Assembly: GCA_902806575.1 (NCBI GenBank)
Contig: CADCXD010000002.1
Location: forward strand, 2,542,001-2,606,000
Length of the DNA stretch: 64,000 nucleotides
Direction of reading: 5' to 3'
DNA from: Jackrogersella multiformis
Taxonomy: Eukaryota; Ascomycota; Sordariomycetes; Xylariales; Hypoxylaceae
In this document: positions 45,333-56,880 of the stretch, piece after piece
Position numbering within the stretch: the stretch's first letter is position 1
How the letters are laid out: each line of letters starts with the position of its first letter
Position numbers and translations under genes: made by a program
Notes under the pieces: generated by a model
Told to the model about the DNA's origin: nothing
The model's input: only the letters and a program-made list of their open reading frames with translations
Database searches by the model: none

Positions 45333-46521
45333 AGGTGCTATTTATCTAGCCAATTCTCGCCGGTATCTATCGCTATACATACCTAGCTGCCTCAGTAGTG
45401 ACCTCTGCCGTCGATAAGTCTACAACCTACCCACAACGAAAGAGGGCATCGTCTAGACGCCAGCTAGATAGGTAGAGACACATAGCTATAGCTATATCTA
45501 CATCTACATATCTAGCCGCAGTATGAAAGCCACTGCAGAAGAAGACGCCGAAGCCGGCAGAGTCACCCCCAGCTGCTACACAGAAGACAGCCAATCGGCA
45601 CGTACAGAATACGTCATGCAAGCCCAAGCTCGAAAAGCAGGAATTGCATGCGTCACCAACAAGCTCTCTCCCCTGATGCTCCTGACCAAGCTGCCTAGTC
45701 CCTCCTTGAGATCTCTACGCAAGGGATGGATTATTGGCATATCCATTTAAGTAGAACTTTATGCGTTATACAAGACTTGTATAGTAAGGTACCTGGGGCT
45801 GATAAACTGCAAAAGTGCTAGCGTTTCTTGATTATTAGCGTGTATGTACTCGTGAATAGTAAGAAGGATTTATTAGTAGCAGTATCGCACCAAGTTGCTC
45901 ATGACCCATATTCTGACGAAACTAAGTCAGCGATTGCAGAACGAATAGAACAGTACAATCTAGCTAAGACATGATCGAAGTTCACTTAGCAACTCGGCGA
46001 GGCAGAACGACGACAGGCACAAACCGTGAGAGCAGATCATTGCATGAATTCGTAAGTTCCACGTTTCGGGGAAACAAAATTAACTGTCTAGACTTTCTCC
46101 CCTTTGTCACCATGGCCTCGCAGTAAGGGGCTGAGGACAACTCATGGAGACCATTCCAAATGAAAAACCTGATTTTATTTCTTTTCTCGTGTAATAGCAA
46201 CAACCACCACCACCATCCATCTTCTCTTCTCTTCTCTTTCTGTCATCCGTTCCGTAAAGTGAGGTCACGAGGGTATGTGTTTCGTGGGAGGGAGGCGGCG
46301 GCGGGTCATAAGTTTGTACTCGAGGAAGCAGCATTGTCAAAAACGCCCGTTGCGGTCGGAGGGTTTGTGGCGTCAACTGAAGAAGGCGAATATGATTCCA
46401 ACGGGATCGCTGGTCGAGGACAAGTATCGAGACTCGAGTACCGGGGTGAGATGCATACGTAGCAAATTATCGGGAGCGGCCGAACCTAGAAGACGAGGAA
46501 GTCGGTATAAATACTCTTGCT
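45333..46521. other. Intergenic interval
   Basis: Between the Rdx gene (+) and the PP1 stop (-). An open frame at 45523-45750 is unrecognised. Bases 46200-46250 are C/T-rich. Otherwise nothing identifiable; expected to hold the two 3' UTRs. Confidence 0.5.
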
Positions 46522-47765
46522 TTAAGACTTGGATGATTGCTTTCTTGGAGATGCGAAACCGCTGCCTCCGAGGCTGCCATGGACATACTTTTGTTTCTTC
46601 TCAGCAGGCTTGAGAATCTGAGATACCGAGTGTCGTTAGTTACGTGTTCAACATCCTACTCGGGGAGCAAGGGGGAAAAACAAACCTGGAAGGAACATAA
46701 TAGACTCTCGTCGACACTCATCATAGCCCCAGCATTGTCGAATTCTCCGCAGTAATTTGGCGCGCTGAACAAGGTGACTAGTTGGCGCTTTGAGAAGAAT
46801 TCGTAGCCGTCTTCCACGACCTGGTGAGCACGGCAGATCAAGTCCATGTCGTGTTTTTGCAAGAACCGGGAAACAACATCAGGACCGAAAGTAAATGATA
46901 CGCCACGGTCGTTCTCGCTCCAGCCTGTGATATCCTTGTCGGGGTCAGACCATAACAGATCGCAGAGTAGACCGCAGTCGGGGATCTAAAGAGATCAAGT
47001 TAGTGACGACTCGGGCCAATATTGGCAGGACGAGAACAACATTGAGGAGGAGGAGGAGGAGGAGGGATATCTTACGTCGGTAGGGCGCATAACTCGGCGA
47101 ATCTGCTCCATCGAGTTAAGATCTGGGCTCAGACCACCATGCATGGTGAAGATCTTCTCGTCGATGATCGCGGCGATGGGCAAGCAGTTGAAGCAGTCGG
47201 TGAATGTCTTCCACAGCTTAATGTTGTAACGGCGCTTGCATTCGTCGTAAAAGCCGTAGATACGGTTGATAGAGGCACATTCGTGGTTACCTCTTAGAAT
47301 GAAGAAGTTCTCGGGGTACTTGATCTTATAGGCGAGTAGGAGGCAGATAGTCTCGAGCGACTGCTTGCCACGATCTACGTAGTCACCTAGGAAAAGATAA
47401 TTCGCCTCGGGAGGGAAGCCGCCATATTCGAAGAGACGTAGGAGATCATAGTATTGGCCGTGAATGTCACCACAGATCTAGAGAGAAAAGGAACAAGCAT
47501 GAAAATGTCAGTGGCTAAACTCAACTCTAGTCTAGATGGGGGATCCGATCCATTGTATTCCGGTCCGGGTAGGGGATTTGCATACCTTAATGGGAGCCTC
47601 TAGCTCGAGTAAGATTGGCTGGCTAATGAAGATCTCCCTGGCTTTTGTGCAGAGATATCGGATCTCGGTCTCCAAAAGTTGGACTTGCTTGCCAGGTCTG
47701 CTACCGCGCACCTCTAGGAGGCGGTCGATGATAGAGTCTAAATCAACGTCGTGTTGATCCGCCAT
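46522..47765 (-). CDS. GLC7: Serine/threonine protein phosphatase PP1 catalytic subunit
   Basis: Essential type-1 phosphatase acting in mitosis, glycogen and septation through many regulatory partners. Four exons (47765-47586, 47477-47076, 46985-46686, 46617-46522), all joined in phase 0 by introns of 108, 90 and 68 nt, give 325 residues. The start MADQHDVDLDSIIDRLLEVR is typical. The metal and phosphate motifs are intact: GDIHGQ (63-68), GDYVDRG (91-97), GNHE (123-126), the HGG segment and SAPNYCGEFDN. The tail ends in FASPRKQSSKS rather than the animal TPPR site. Coding identity to other fungal PP1 proteins looks close to complete. The second intron contains a TCC-type repeat (about 47046-47066). 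Intron positions suggest a conserved Pezizomycotina gene model. Confidence 0.98.
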
Positions 47766-50700
47766 CTTTAGGTTCCTGATGGGGTTCCTGACCTGCCAGG
47801 TAGTTGGCCCGCGAAACTCGAGGTGTGTGAGATCAGGGCCCTAGGGTTATAGAGGACCGGGATCTTAGGGAAATACGGTAGAGCCCGATATTAGAGAATG
47901 ATGCACTTCTTAGGCCTACTCGTTACATCGAGATGTTAGCAGGACAATACACCAATATTTTAGAACAAAGAAGGAGAAAAAATACACCTTAACAGTTGGG
48001 GCCGATGAGGAGTAGAATCTTGGGGGGTATTTTTTGTGAGAGAGTAGGAAGATTAAAGCTGAGGTGACGACAAGGAGAGTGGGGAAGAGGGGCCCCGGTG
48101 GACTATCAAATCCCCCCCCCCCCAACCCAAAAAAAAGGGAGAGGAAAAAACTCACGATGAAGTGATCCCAACTAAGTAATGGAGCTTTCTAAAAAGAAAG
48201 CTTGAGGATCTCTACTAAAATTCAGACACAAAGAATCTTGTGGTGATCCGTCACTTTGGCATCAATATTTGTTGGGCAATCTCGATAGGTGCGAGAATGC
48301 TTCGTCTCCTACTTGTTGTGCGCCTTGCGGACCGCGACAGTTTTGGTGATAGCTTCGTGGAGAGTCTCGAAGTCGATCGGCACGTCGGAATAAAAACGAA
48401 GGTTTTACAACTTTGAGTTCTCCTTATGTCGCTTTTTCTTGCGAAAGGGAGGATATCTTAATTCAAAATATCCCTATTGTTTTGTAATCGGCCCTGTTAT
48501 GGGGGAGGACTCGAATTTTTCGCCAGATATAGCAGATGTCGTGGAGATGAAGAGGGGCGGCGGTTTGTAAGAAAGGATAGAAAGAGGAAGCTGGCAATAT
48601 ACGTCGTCTGTCGCGTTCGGGAAATTCTCGAGGAGAGTCGTAATAATGGCTGCACACCTGATTGTTTGTTTGTTACAATGGCACAAAGCGCGCAATTCTC
48701 AGAATTCGAATTGTCAGGCAGTTGTCAGAGTACGGTAATGAGTAAGTCGAGCCAACGAGTGTCTCGTCTGGACTTAGGTTACGTTGCGAGTTTCAAAACA
48801 ACGCAAGAAAACCGGATCGTCTTCTGTTGAGAGGATGTAGATGTAGATGGGAATGTGAATGTGAATGCGGATGCAAAGGAGAACAACAAGAATGGTTCTC
48901 GTTAGTTATCGTACGTAGTTTATGCAGCCCTCAAAAAATAAAAAGGCAAAAGTAATCGTCGTTTGGGGAAAAATAAAGTACGGAATACGTCGCCGTTGTC
49001 GCGGGGTCTGGGCAGGGTAGTAAAAAAAAAATTGAAGAGAGGGAAGAGATGAAAAAGGGTCAAAGCCGATGGAAACGTCAGAAGAATCCAACCTCAATCA
49101 AATCAAATCTGCAGACTCTAGTATTGTCTGGTCAGAGTCCTTGGAAGTGGAGTGGAGTTAGGAAGCATTGAAAAGTCATGGGCGTGTGTGGGAAGTTCAG
49201 TCCATAGCTGCTATCAATATCCTATCTGTGCTAGGTACCTGTACCCAAAAACTTTCAAATCTTTCAGGGCACTCAAGCAGCTGAAAGCTTGCGTCTGGGG
49301 GGGGGGGGGAGGAGGGGGGGGAAGTAGACTAGGGGCTCGAGGGCTCGTACCTATGCGGGTGGCCTAAGGGGAGAGGGAATGCTGGCCAGGTGAATAGTGG
49401 GGTTTCAGATTCGAGATTCTGATTGGCAGAATGGGGCTGTGCAAGCTAAGGCGCTAGGGACAAATCCGTACCCAATGGTACTTGGGTATCCATAATCTGT
49501 ACTGTACATGGATCTAACCAGGAAGGACATGCTATCTAATAGCACGCAAGGAAGGCCCCATAGGAACATTCCAAGGTTTCTTGGAAGTGCTTGGTGCTTG
49601 CCGTATACCGATACGGTGGGCAGCGACAGGGCAGCGACACAGGTATACCTACCTCTACGTAGTGGGTACCTAGATACCTAGCCTAGCCTAAGCCTAAGAC
49701 CTCCAGGGCTAAATATTATAAACGCATTCAACCTCAAACGAGAGACTCTCATCACCATTTATTAACGAACTCCAACCTTTCCCCGTACTTATATATTACC
49801 CAATTTCTCCTCTCTTTATTTTTTGTATTTGCTGTTGCAATTCCAAGCCTTCATTATTCAGGGTGTCTGAGTCTAAGCCTACCTAAGTATCTATTTAGTC
49901 ACGATACCTTTACTTTTATATAAACCGACTTGTGCGTTCCAACCCTATTATGTATGGCAATGCCTATGCCTTACATTTGGTCTCACTTTCTGGTATTTAA
50001 CTGGCTCGTTTCCTACTCACTCCATACCCGTACAGCTCGCCTATTTTATGAATTTAGATAAGAAAGAAGATTGGCCGGTGATACTAAATTTCGGAGTTGT
50101 AGGTATACTCCTGACACGCGTCGCCGCGTCTCCCACTTAAATCCGTCTTTTGTATATTTTCTTACGAGTCACTAGCTTCACATCATAAAAGTTTCAGACA
50201 CTTATTTGGCGACTATTTCATAGAGCCACGCATTTATTAAAGTTCCTACCATCCCGCCGGGTTCTTAACAAGAGCGTTTAAAAGGGGCTTATCGCCTCCC
50301 GCCGACGAGACCGGTCAACGCTTCATCTCCAGCTCAAGACTTCTACCTGCGTACGATCTGCTTTATCTACTCCAGTGGTGTATCGTTGAAGTTATATCTC
50401 CTTTGTCATCGGATCCCGCGCACAGAAACACCACGGTTTTTATGATATGTACGCAACGTTACTGTATAGCTAGCGGAGGTATGATTCCCCCCCAGATTTG
50501 ATGGTTTGGCTAAACTTCAAACTGCCAAGGACAACAGCCGCACGGCACTTTAATGATGCCAATTAACTTACACGTAAACAAATCATATCATCTCTCCTTC
50601 CCAAGCTGGTCGCAATATCAACCACGACCACCACGCTGCAGTGTCAAATTTAGAGCAGGTATAAACAGCTTTCGATCGATTTATATGTGGATTCAGAGGT

Positions 50701-53700
50701 TAATTGCGTGGACGCTCGTATAAGCAGGTCAACGGAGGGGTTCTTATACGGAAGTAAGTAGATACTAGAATTCAACAAAGCTTTAATTGACTGTCTTGTT
50801 AACATTGGCGAAGGTCGTTTCCAGACAGAATGTCTATTATTCGGGTCGGCGATTTAGACCCCTTTATGGAAGCGTGGCGGCTTAACCTTTTGGGCCGTTC
50901 CGAGTTTTCGGCTCTGCATTTCGTCTCTTGTGAGAGATAAGATATTCTAAAACTGACTCCCTAACGACTGTAGCTTTAATTTCTCATTCGTCCTCTCAGT
51001 CGGTTATGGGTAACCAGGATTCCACCAGCTGCCTCTTCTGGCGTTAAGATCATCATCAGGACATGTCGCACACTACAAGATCATCGTCGAACGGGAGGCA
51101 AATTCATAAGCGAGGAGATTTGATCGTGTAACAGCCCACAGCTCACAGCCGTAGCTAGTTTGCGTTTTGTTGCAAGCTGCAAACCGCCCGCAACGCGTGG
51201 AATATTGCAGTTGGACTCTACGACAACGGACGGTCACACAGCGCAACTACTCTACTTGGCTGTGTCAGCAGTCAGCTCCTTGACCTCTTGAGGAGTCCCC
51301 TCAAGATCAAGTCACATGATTAAGATCCAGACGCAAGAGATCGCAGCCTCAAGCAGGTTACCGTTGCAAGTTCAGCATGATCTTGTTGATTGGTCGTACC
51401 CTTGCGATTTCCTGTGAGTTCCTGGTAAGTATAACTACTCGGCCTTCATTGGATGTATATAGACGTCTTCAATCCGGGAAGTGCCATCCTGACGTCAATT
51501 TGTTGAGGAAACAATCTCTTAGAGACCGAGCTACCTATAACAGAGAGGGAGCTTACAACGAGGTACTGCCCAGAACAGTATACACTTATAATAGCATACT
51601 AAACAACTTATCCGCAGAGCAAACAGCGTTATAACTCTTTTAAATCGACATATAACCGAGGTAACGGGCAACCGGCAGACCGGGTAACGTAAAATTCGAC
51701 TGAAGCAGCCCCATTTTCCCGCTCTGAAACGTATCGTCATTACGACGACATGAATTTTATTTGAAGGTTGCCAAGATATCTAGGTAGTTTTGATGACACT
51801 TTCCTAGCCTGGGAATCAACCCAAACACTCTCGAATGAGAACAACTTATATCTATATTCTACCTAAGTACGGTGGATGACACGTTGTAGGCTCCCTACTA
51901 TCTAGGATTTTAATAAGTACTCGCAGAAGCGAAGCAATTTCGGCTATCGATAATTCGTCATCTTCCGTCTTGTCATCCCCGGCATAAGCGTCGCGTCAAG
52001 AAAGACGCCACCAATAGGATTTGCCATTTTCGCTTAAAACCTTTAAGTCATGATTATAATTTCTCGCTCTGTATTCCTGGAAGAAATGAGGTGGCCTTTG
52101 TCAGCAGGCAGTTTTTTTCGTGCAATGCAAAATGAAAACATTTTGCAACCTCACCCTAATTAATATGCTTTAGATCTATTTTTACCGGCCAGTATGGTAT
52201 AACTGTTGTTGAAGTTGCCGGAACACGTTTCAGCAGCGAAGCGAAGCCATTCCGAGAACAACCCTCCCACTAGCATATGTTCGAGACACATAACCAGAAG
52301 TCAGATCATGAATATTTTCTCTCTTGGAGGATCGTTGAACAGGTGGTTCTCGTCGAGGAACCTGTGTATGATGATATGATGCTCTAGTCTTTAGTCTAGG
52401 GGTGAATCTAAGCTAAGTACCCGCTTATCCTTTGATTGCCGGGTAATAGTACGATCACCTTGGGCCTTTTTCGGGGTTGAGGACTAAGTTTACTCCCGGG
52501 AGAGCGAATCGTCGGATCCCGATATAGCTCCGTTCAGGAAATATCCGGCCATTCCGAGCGCAAGCCCCAGCTGCTCTAAAGCTTTAGCGTCCTTTTTTCA
52601 AACTACCTACATAGGTACGTACGTACGTAATAACCATCTTAGTTCACTAAACGGATATTAGGAGCACAGGGTGCTTAGGGACGGGATATGCGCAGGTTTC
52701 AATACTCTGCTCCTTTCTAGGTACCTACTACGTTATGGTGAGTATATACCCGTGTGCCTATGTTGGGTGTTCGAATGGAAAGATTTTAAGCTGCCAAGGA
52801 GTGGTGTGTAGATCTCGGCGCCGGCTCTTTCGTTAACAGAGTTATACGGGTTCGGACCACTACTAGTGATGATTCCTTCGCTTGCCGGTGCTGCAATTGT
52901 AGATGCTATACGAATAATTATTGCTGGCGATATAGCTCGTGGCGATCGAGAGTATTCCTCCGGCAATAGTCATTCGTATGAAATCTTGCAGCCGGAGGCC
53001 TTGATCGTTGCCTCCGGAACACATATGTTGAAATGGTCGATCCCTGAGCTGGGTTAACTTTGTATCAGTAGCTTCGTAGGCTAACTCGGTTGCTCGATGA
53101 ACAAATCCCACGAGCAACTCTCCAATTCGTCATTCCTAGTTGTTAATCTGAGCGGCCCGACTCGGATCTTTCCTTTTGAACATCCACAGAGGAGGGGTTT
53201 TCCTGGTATCGGTCTACAATAAGACCCAAATTCCAACTAACCACACCTTGTTGCAAAAGAAGAAATCTCCGGCTGGGACCAACGAAGTGCAATCCAATTT
53301 TGGGAACCTGTAAACTCAGATAGGAGAAACCGCCACAAAAGACAGATGTGTCGACAGCGAGGATGACGATCTGGGAGAGGCAAAAGATTGGCATATTGAC
53401 TTGAATGTGGAGAAGTGTCAGAACTATGAGATGCTAAAGACACTAGTTCTTTTCTCCTTTCTTGCTCGCAAGCGCTCGTCTAGAACTCGGAACTGCTCAT
53501 CCAATTCGTGTCTCGATTGATACCGTTCGCACCCCCTGACCTGCTCTTGTTCCTGTCCAAGATTCAAAGACGGCGCTCTGCCGCGGGTGGTTCGTATTGA
53601 TATATCCCGGACGATCCCAGCTCCGTATTCAATCCCCTCTTCTGGCCCCGTACGACGCCCCTTCTCCCCGGACAAAACGGGATTTGGTGTACTTGTCATC

Positions 53701-54110
53701 GTCGAGATCGCGAGGTGTTCCTCATCCAGCATGTTTATGCTCCAATTCTAATATTACGCACACGAGACACAGGATTCGGTGCCACATAGAGAATTATGTG
53801 CCATAAGTAATGATAGAGTAACAATAGCAACCACGTATCTTAGAGCGAGGCACATGTCCGCGTTGCACTGCCTTTGGGGACGGGGCGATTGCGTATTCGT
53901 CATCAATAATTTCAATAATCATGGTGATGATGGATAGATCTGGTAGAGGAGAAAAATACTCTCACAATATAAATGAGCATGGCAGAATTCTTTAAGGGGT
54001 AAAGACAGGAGGAATCGGCATAACGTCGGAATTCCGTACCTTCCTTTCGCATTATCATTATATACCGCAAATTCTGGACAAATCATCACAGCTTGAAAAA
54101 CAGCTTCCTT
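47766..54110. other. 6.3 kb gene-poor interval
   Basis: The first kilobase should hold the PP1 promoter and leader. It contains a 12-base C run (48112-48123), a short perfect hairpin (arms 48183-48189 and 48196-48202), a GATGTA/GAATGT repeat (48834-48874) and a G-rich tract (49297-49321). Bases 49700-52700 are AT-leaning with short frames only. At 52733-53732 several minus-strand frames are open, one with a hydrophobic stretch, but they overlap other open frames and match nothing I know. Confidence 0.5.
49297..49321 (+). repeat. G-rich tract
   Basis: A run of about 13 G followed by AGGAGGGGGGGG. Could form a G-quadruplex or be sequence-length variable. Confidence 0.7.
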
Positions 54111-54214
54111 GCTCGGTTAGCTCAGTTGGTTAGAGCGTCGTACTAATATATTCAATGTATATTGGAAATATTAAGTAAATGCGAAGGTCATGAGTTCAAC
54201 CCTCATACTGAGCA
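54111..54214 (+). tRNA. tRNA-Ile (anticodon AAU), intron-containing
   Basis: A 104-nt gene folding as a standard tRNA. The acceptor stem GCTCGGT pairs with ACTGAGC and the discriminator is A. The D arm is TAGCTCAGTTGGTTAGA (A box), the anticodon stem TCGTA/TGCGA with loop CTAATAA, and the T arm ATGAG-TTCAACC-CTCAT (B box). The intron is 149-178 of the 54 kb block, that is 54149-54178 (30 nt), at the canonical place one base 3' of the anticodon. The spliced length is 74 nt. A T run follows as Pol III terminator. Confidence 0.93.
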
Positions 54215-54217
54215 ATA

Positions 54218-54230
54218 TTTTTTTTTTTTT
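54218..54230 (+). terminator. Pol III terminator of tRNA-Ile (+)
   Basis: Thirteen T on the plus strand, three bases after the mature 3' end. Confidence 0.85.
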
Positions 54231-54525
54231 CTTTTTGGTAATTTTTCATCACGACTTGCTCTATCATTAACTTAGGTAGTAACTCATTTTTTTGGCCGGA
54301 ATTACCAGCTGGTCCTTTCCGGTTAAACCAGTGCGACAAGGAAGGGGGCACTACTTATAATTAGGTACACTGCTCAAAAAAAGCACGTTTGTATTGCCGA
54401 CTACCATTATTGTCTCCTTACTGACCTGATACTGACAGGCTTCACCACTCCTAGGTGCTGTTGTACTTCTCTCAGCTAACGCCGAGGTTGGGATTCGGCA
54501 TGTTGAATTCCCCTTTAACTTTGGC

Positions 54526-54530
54526 AAAAA
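54526..54530 (-). terminator. Pol III terminator of tRNA-Ile (-)
   Basis: Five T on the minus strand, eight bases beyond the 3' end of the second tRNA-Ile. Confidence 0.7.
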
Positions 54531-54538
54531 GTAAAGAC

Positions 54539-54643
54539 TGCTCAGTATGAGGGTTGAACTCATGACCTTCGCATTACTTAATATGTCTAATTAGACTACT
54601 AGAGATATTAGTACGACGCTCTAACCAACTGAGCTAACCGAGC
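54539..54643 (-). tRNA. tRNA-Ile (anticodon AAU), intron-containing, inverted copy
   Basis: Mature sequence identical to the copy at 54111, in opposite orientation, with 324 bp between them, tail to tail. The intron (54605-54575, 31 nt) sits at the same canonical site but has a different 5' two thirds; only the last part (ATATTAAGTA) is shared. The spliced length is 74 nt. Confidence 0.93.
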
Positions 54644-55629
54644 AGATACTTCGATCCTGAGGCACTCCAGCCAATCGGATGTTGATGTTAAGATTTCCGA
54701 AAAAGCTTCTTATGTACCTAACTTTCTCACTCCCCTCAAACGAGGCAACTCGGAGGAAACTGTACCAAATTGGTCTAAGAAAATGACTAACCTAGAGCGT
54801 CGCATTCAACCAAAAGTCTTCTTTGACGAGAAAGACACTAAGGGTCTTAGTTGTGGTATTGCTAAGAGCCAAAATTTTATCTACATTGTTTTTAATACTC
54901 TCTAGGATCATATGGCGTATTACCCCTGAATCACGTCCACGTTTAAGCCTAGGTTTATGATATCAGAGTAAGCTAAATGCGCCATGCTATTCTTGCGAAT
55001 AGCATACAATCTTGATGAAGATCTACTAGCTAGATGGAGTGATATAGCTAATAGATCACGGAATTTTTACTTCGAAGTTCGTCACAATTCAGAACTCGGG
55101 ATGAAGATGTCGATTATGGTACAAAGGTCGCCCCTTACTAGGTATATATCATAAACTATCGCAGCATACCTAGGTATCTTTAGCTTTCCCAAGTAGTAGC
55201 TTCTAAGCCGTCTCTGCTGTCACCAGGGAATGTTCCTCATGGGAAATCTTGCCCCCGAAGAATTCTACGTTAGCATGTATATATCCACTGTACTGTTATC
55301 CATTATACTATGAAAATAGACATGCGGAACATAATAACCACACGAGATAGGGACATTCATAATACAAAGCTATATTCAGCGTCATCATGTTTCTAAATAT
55401 CAATTCTCACGAGCCCATATAAAAGCCCCCATTGCTAGATCTATACTAGCATTAGTATGTTCAGAGTTAACAGTGCCAATCGATGATATCGCGAATACCT
55501 CCTCCCCATTAAGCTCGAACCAACCGATATTCATCAACATCGAGGTTGAAATAGCATCTTTAAACCGCTTGACTATCACACCAAGCAATAGTACCTAAGG
55601 CACCAAAAAGAAGAAAAAAGTATAGGATT
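54644..55629. other. Spacer between tRNA-Ile (-) and tRNA-Val
   Basis: About 1 kb, AT-rich. A minus-strand frame at 55588-55400 reads as protein-like (62 codons) with a faint resemblance to a hydroxyacid-dehydrogenase segment, too weak to call. No other feature. Confidence 0.4.
55614..55619 (-). terminator. Pol III terminator of tRNA-Val
   Basis: Six T on the minus strand, ten bases beyond the mature 3' end. Confidence 0.7.
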
Positions 55630-55719
55630 TAGTCACGCCGTGGATCGAACACGGAACCTTCTCGGGACGTTGACATGGTCATTGTAAACGAGATGTCATA
55701 ACCTTTAGACCACGCGACT
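55630..55719 (-). tRNA. tRNA-Val (anticodon UAC), intron-containing
   Basis: A 90-nt gene. The acceptor stem AGTCGCG pairs with CGTGACT and the discriminator is A. The D arm is GGTCTAAAGGTTATGAC, the anticodon stem TCTCG/CGAGA with loop TTTACAC (anticodon TAC), and the T arm CCGTG-TTCGATC-CACGG. The intron is 55682-55666 (17 nt), one base 3' of the anticodon. The spliced length is 73 nt. Confidence 0.9.
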
Positions 55720-56880
55720 CCCTACTAGGGCACCATTGCCCTTAACTGTGCAGATGTATCCTTAAACATGTTTAATAAGTAAAAGCAAGGTAGGTCAGGT
55801 CCATTGAAGTTGCCATCTCTTCTAGGTGGCAGCTCCCTCGTTTGAATACTTGACACTTGCGCTTGCAGCATCGGGTAGGAGACATTTCGCCTGTCATCCG
55901 AAGGCCTATTTGATAATCGGTACATAGGTCTAGGCATCCATGGATGTAAGTGGGTCTTTAGCCTTTAGTGATCTCGGTTTACTTTGACAGCGCAATGTTG
56001 TGATATGGACTTCACACGCAAGGTTAGCAGGTACTTACCAGCCCGTGTAAGTGACGGTAAATTTGTATGCCCCCTATCAGAATATACATTTCATGTTACC
56101 TACCTCCTAGGTACATCCAGCACAGCTTGCCTTCCTAAATATAATTATAACCTACCGGATATTCATCCACTGACTTCAATCCCACAAACCTGATGAGATC
56201 ATCGCGTGCACACACAACGCCTACGCAGCCGTAGTCATCCTTCTCATATGGAAACTACATACCTACCTAATTAAGTATCTAGGTAAGTAAGCAATCATCA
56301 CATCCAAGTTAACTCATCTACCCCTATCTGACCTCTTTCAAATCACACTGCACTCGACCGCGCGACGGGATAAACTGGAATGTACGATTTCATTGTTAAG
56401 AGTATACGGGACTAAAGGCCTGGGCCCAGGGTACTCGCCGTTGCCGTCGCCGTGGTCGTAAGCCGATATAGCAGACGAGCCGGACAGGCAGCCCGAAAAG
56501 ACCTGCCTAACACAACAACAAAAAAAAACACAGCAAAAAAAAAAAACCAAAACTTCGCGACGCACGCACTAATAACCGACCGTTTCTCGAACGCCTTCGA
56601 GAGGAATAAAAAGCCTCGCATCAAGCATCGCATTTCGGATGTGAAAAGGTTGTGCCAACTCCTCGAAACGCCAAGGCATTCATTCCTTCCTGTCCTCCTT
56701 TGAAATACACCGCGCGGACTGTGTGGCGTAAAGAACATCCGATCGAATAGATTGATGCGAACCCGGCCCGAGCCGGTCCGGAACTCTGCAAGTACAAATA
56801 TATTGGGGGAATAAATAAAGACAGCGCGAAACTAAAGCACAGTTGTTTGTACACTATTAAAAAAAACAAAAACCTCCGCA
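55720..56880. other. Intergenic interval
   Basis: Upstream of tRNA-Val and downstream of the NTO1 stop. Contains A-runs (56519-56546) and short unrecognised frames. The part nearest 56881 should be the NTO1 3' UTR. Confidence 0.5.

Noticed and set aside
52733..53732. Set of minus-strand frames, one with a hydrophobic segment, considered as a small membrane-protein gene
   Set aside because: No convincing splice chain joins them, other frames are open over the same bases, and nothing matches a known family.
55400..55588. 62-codon minus-strand frame faintly like a hydroxyacid-dehydrogenase segment
   Set aside because: The resemblance covers about 20 residues without catalytic motifs. Too weak to call even a pseudogene.
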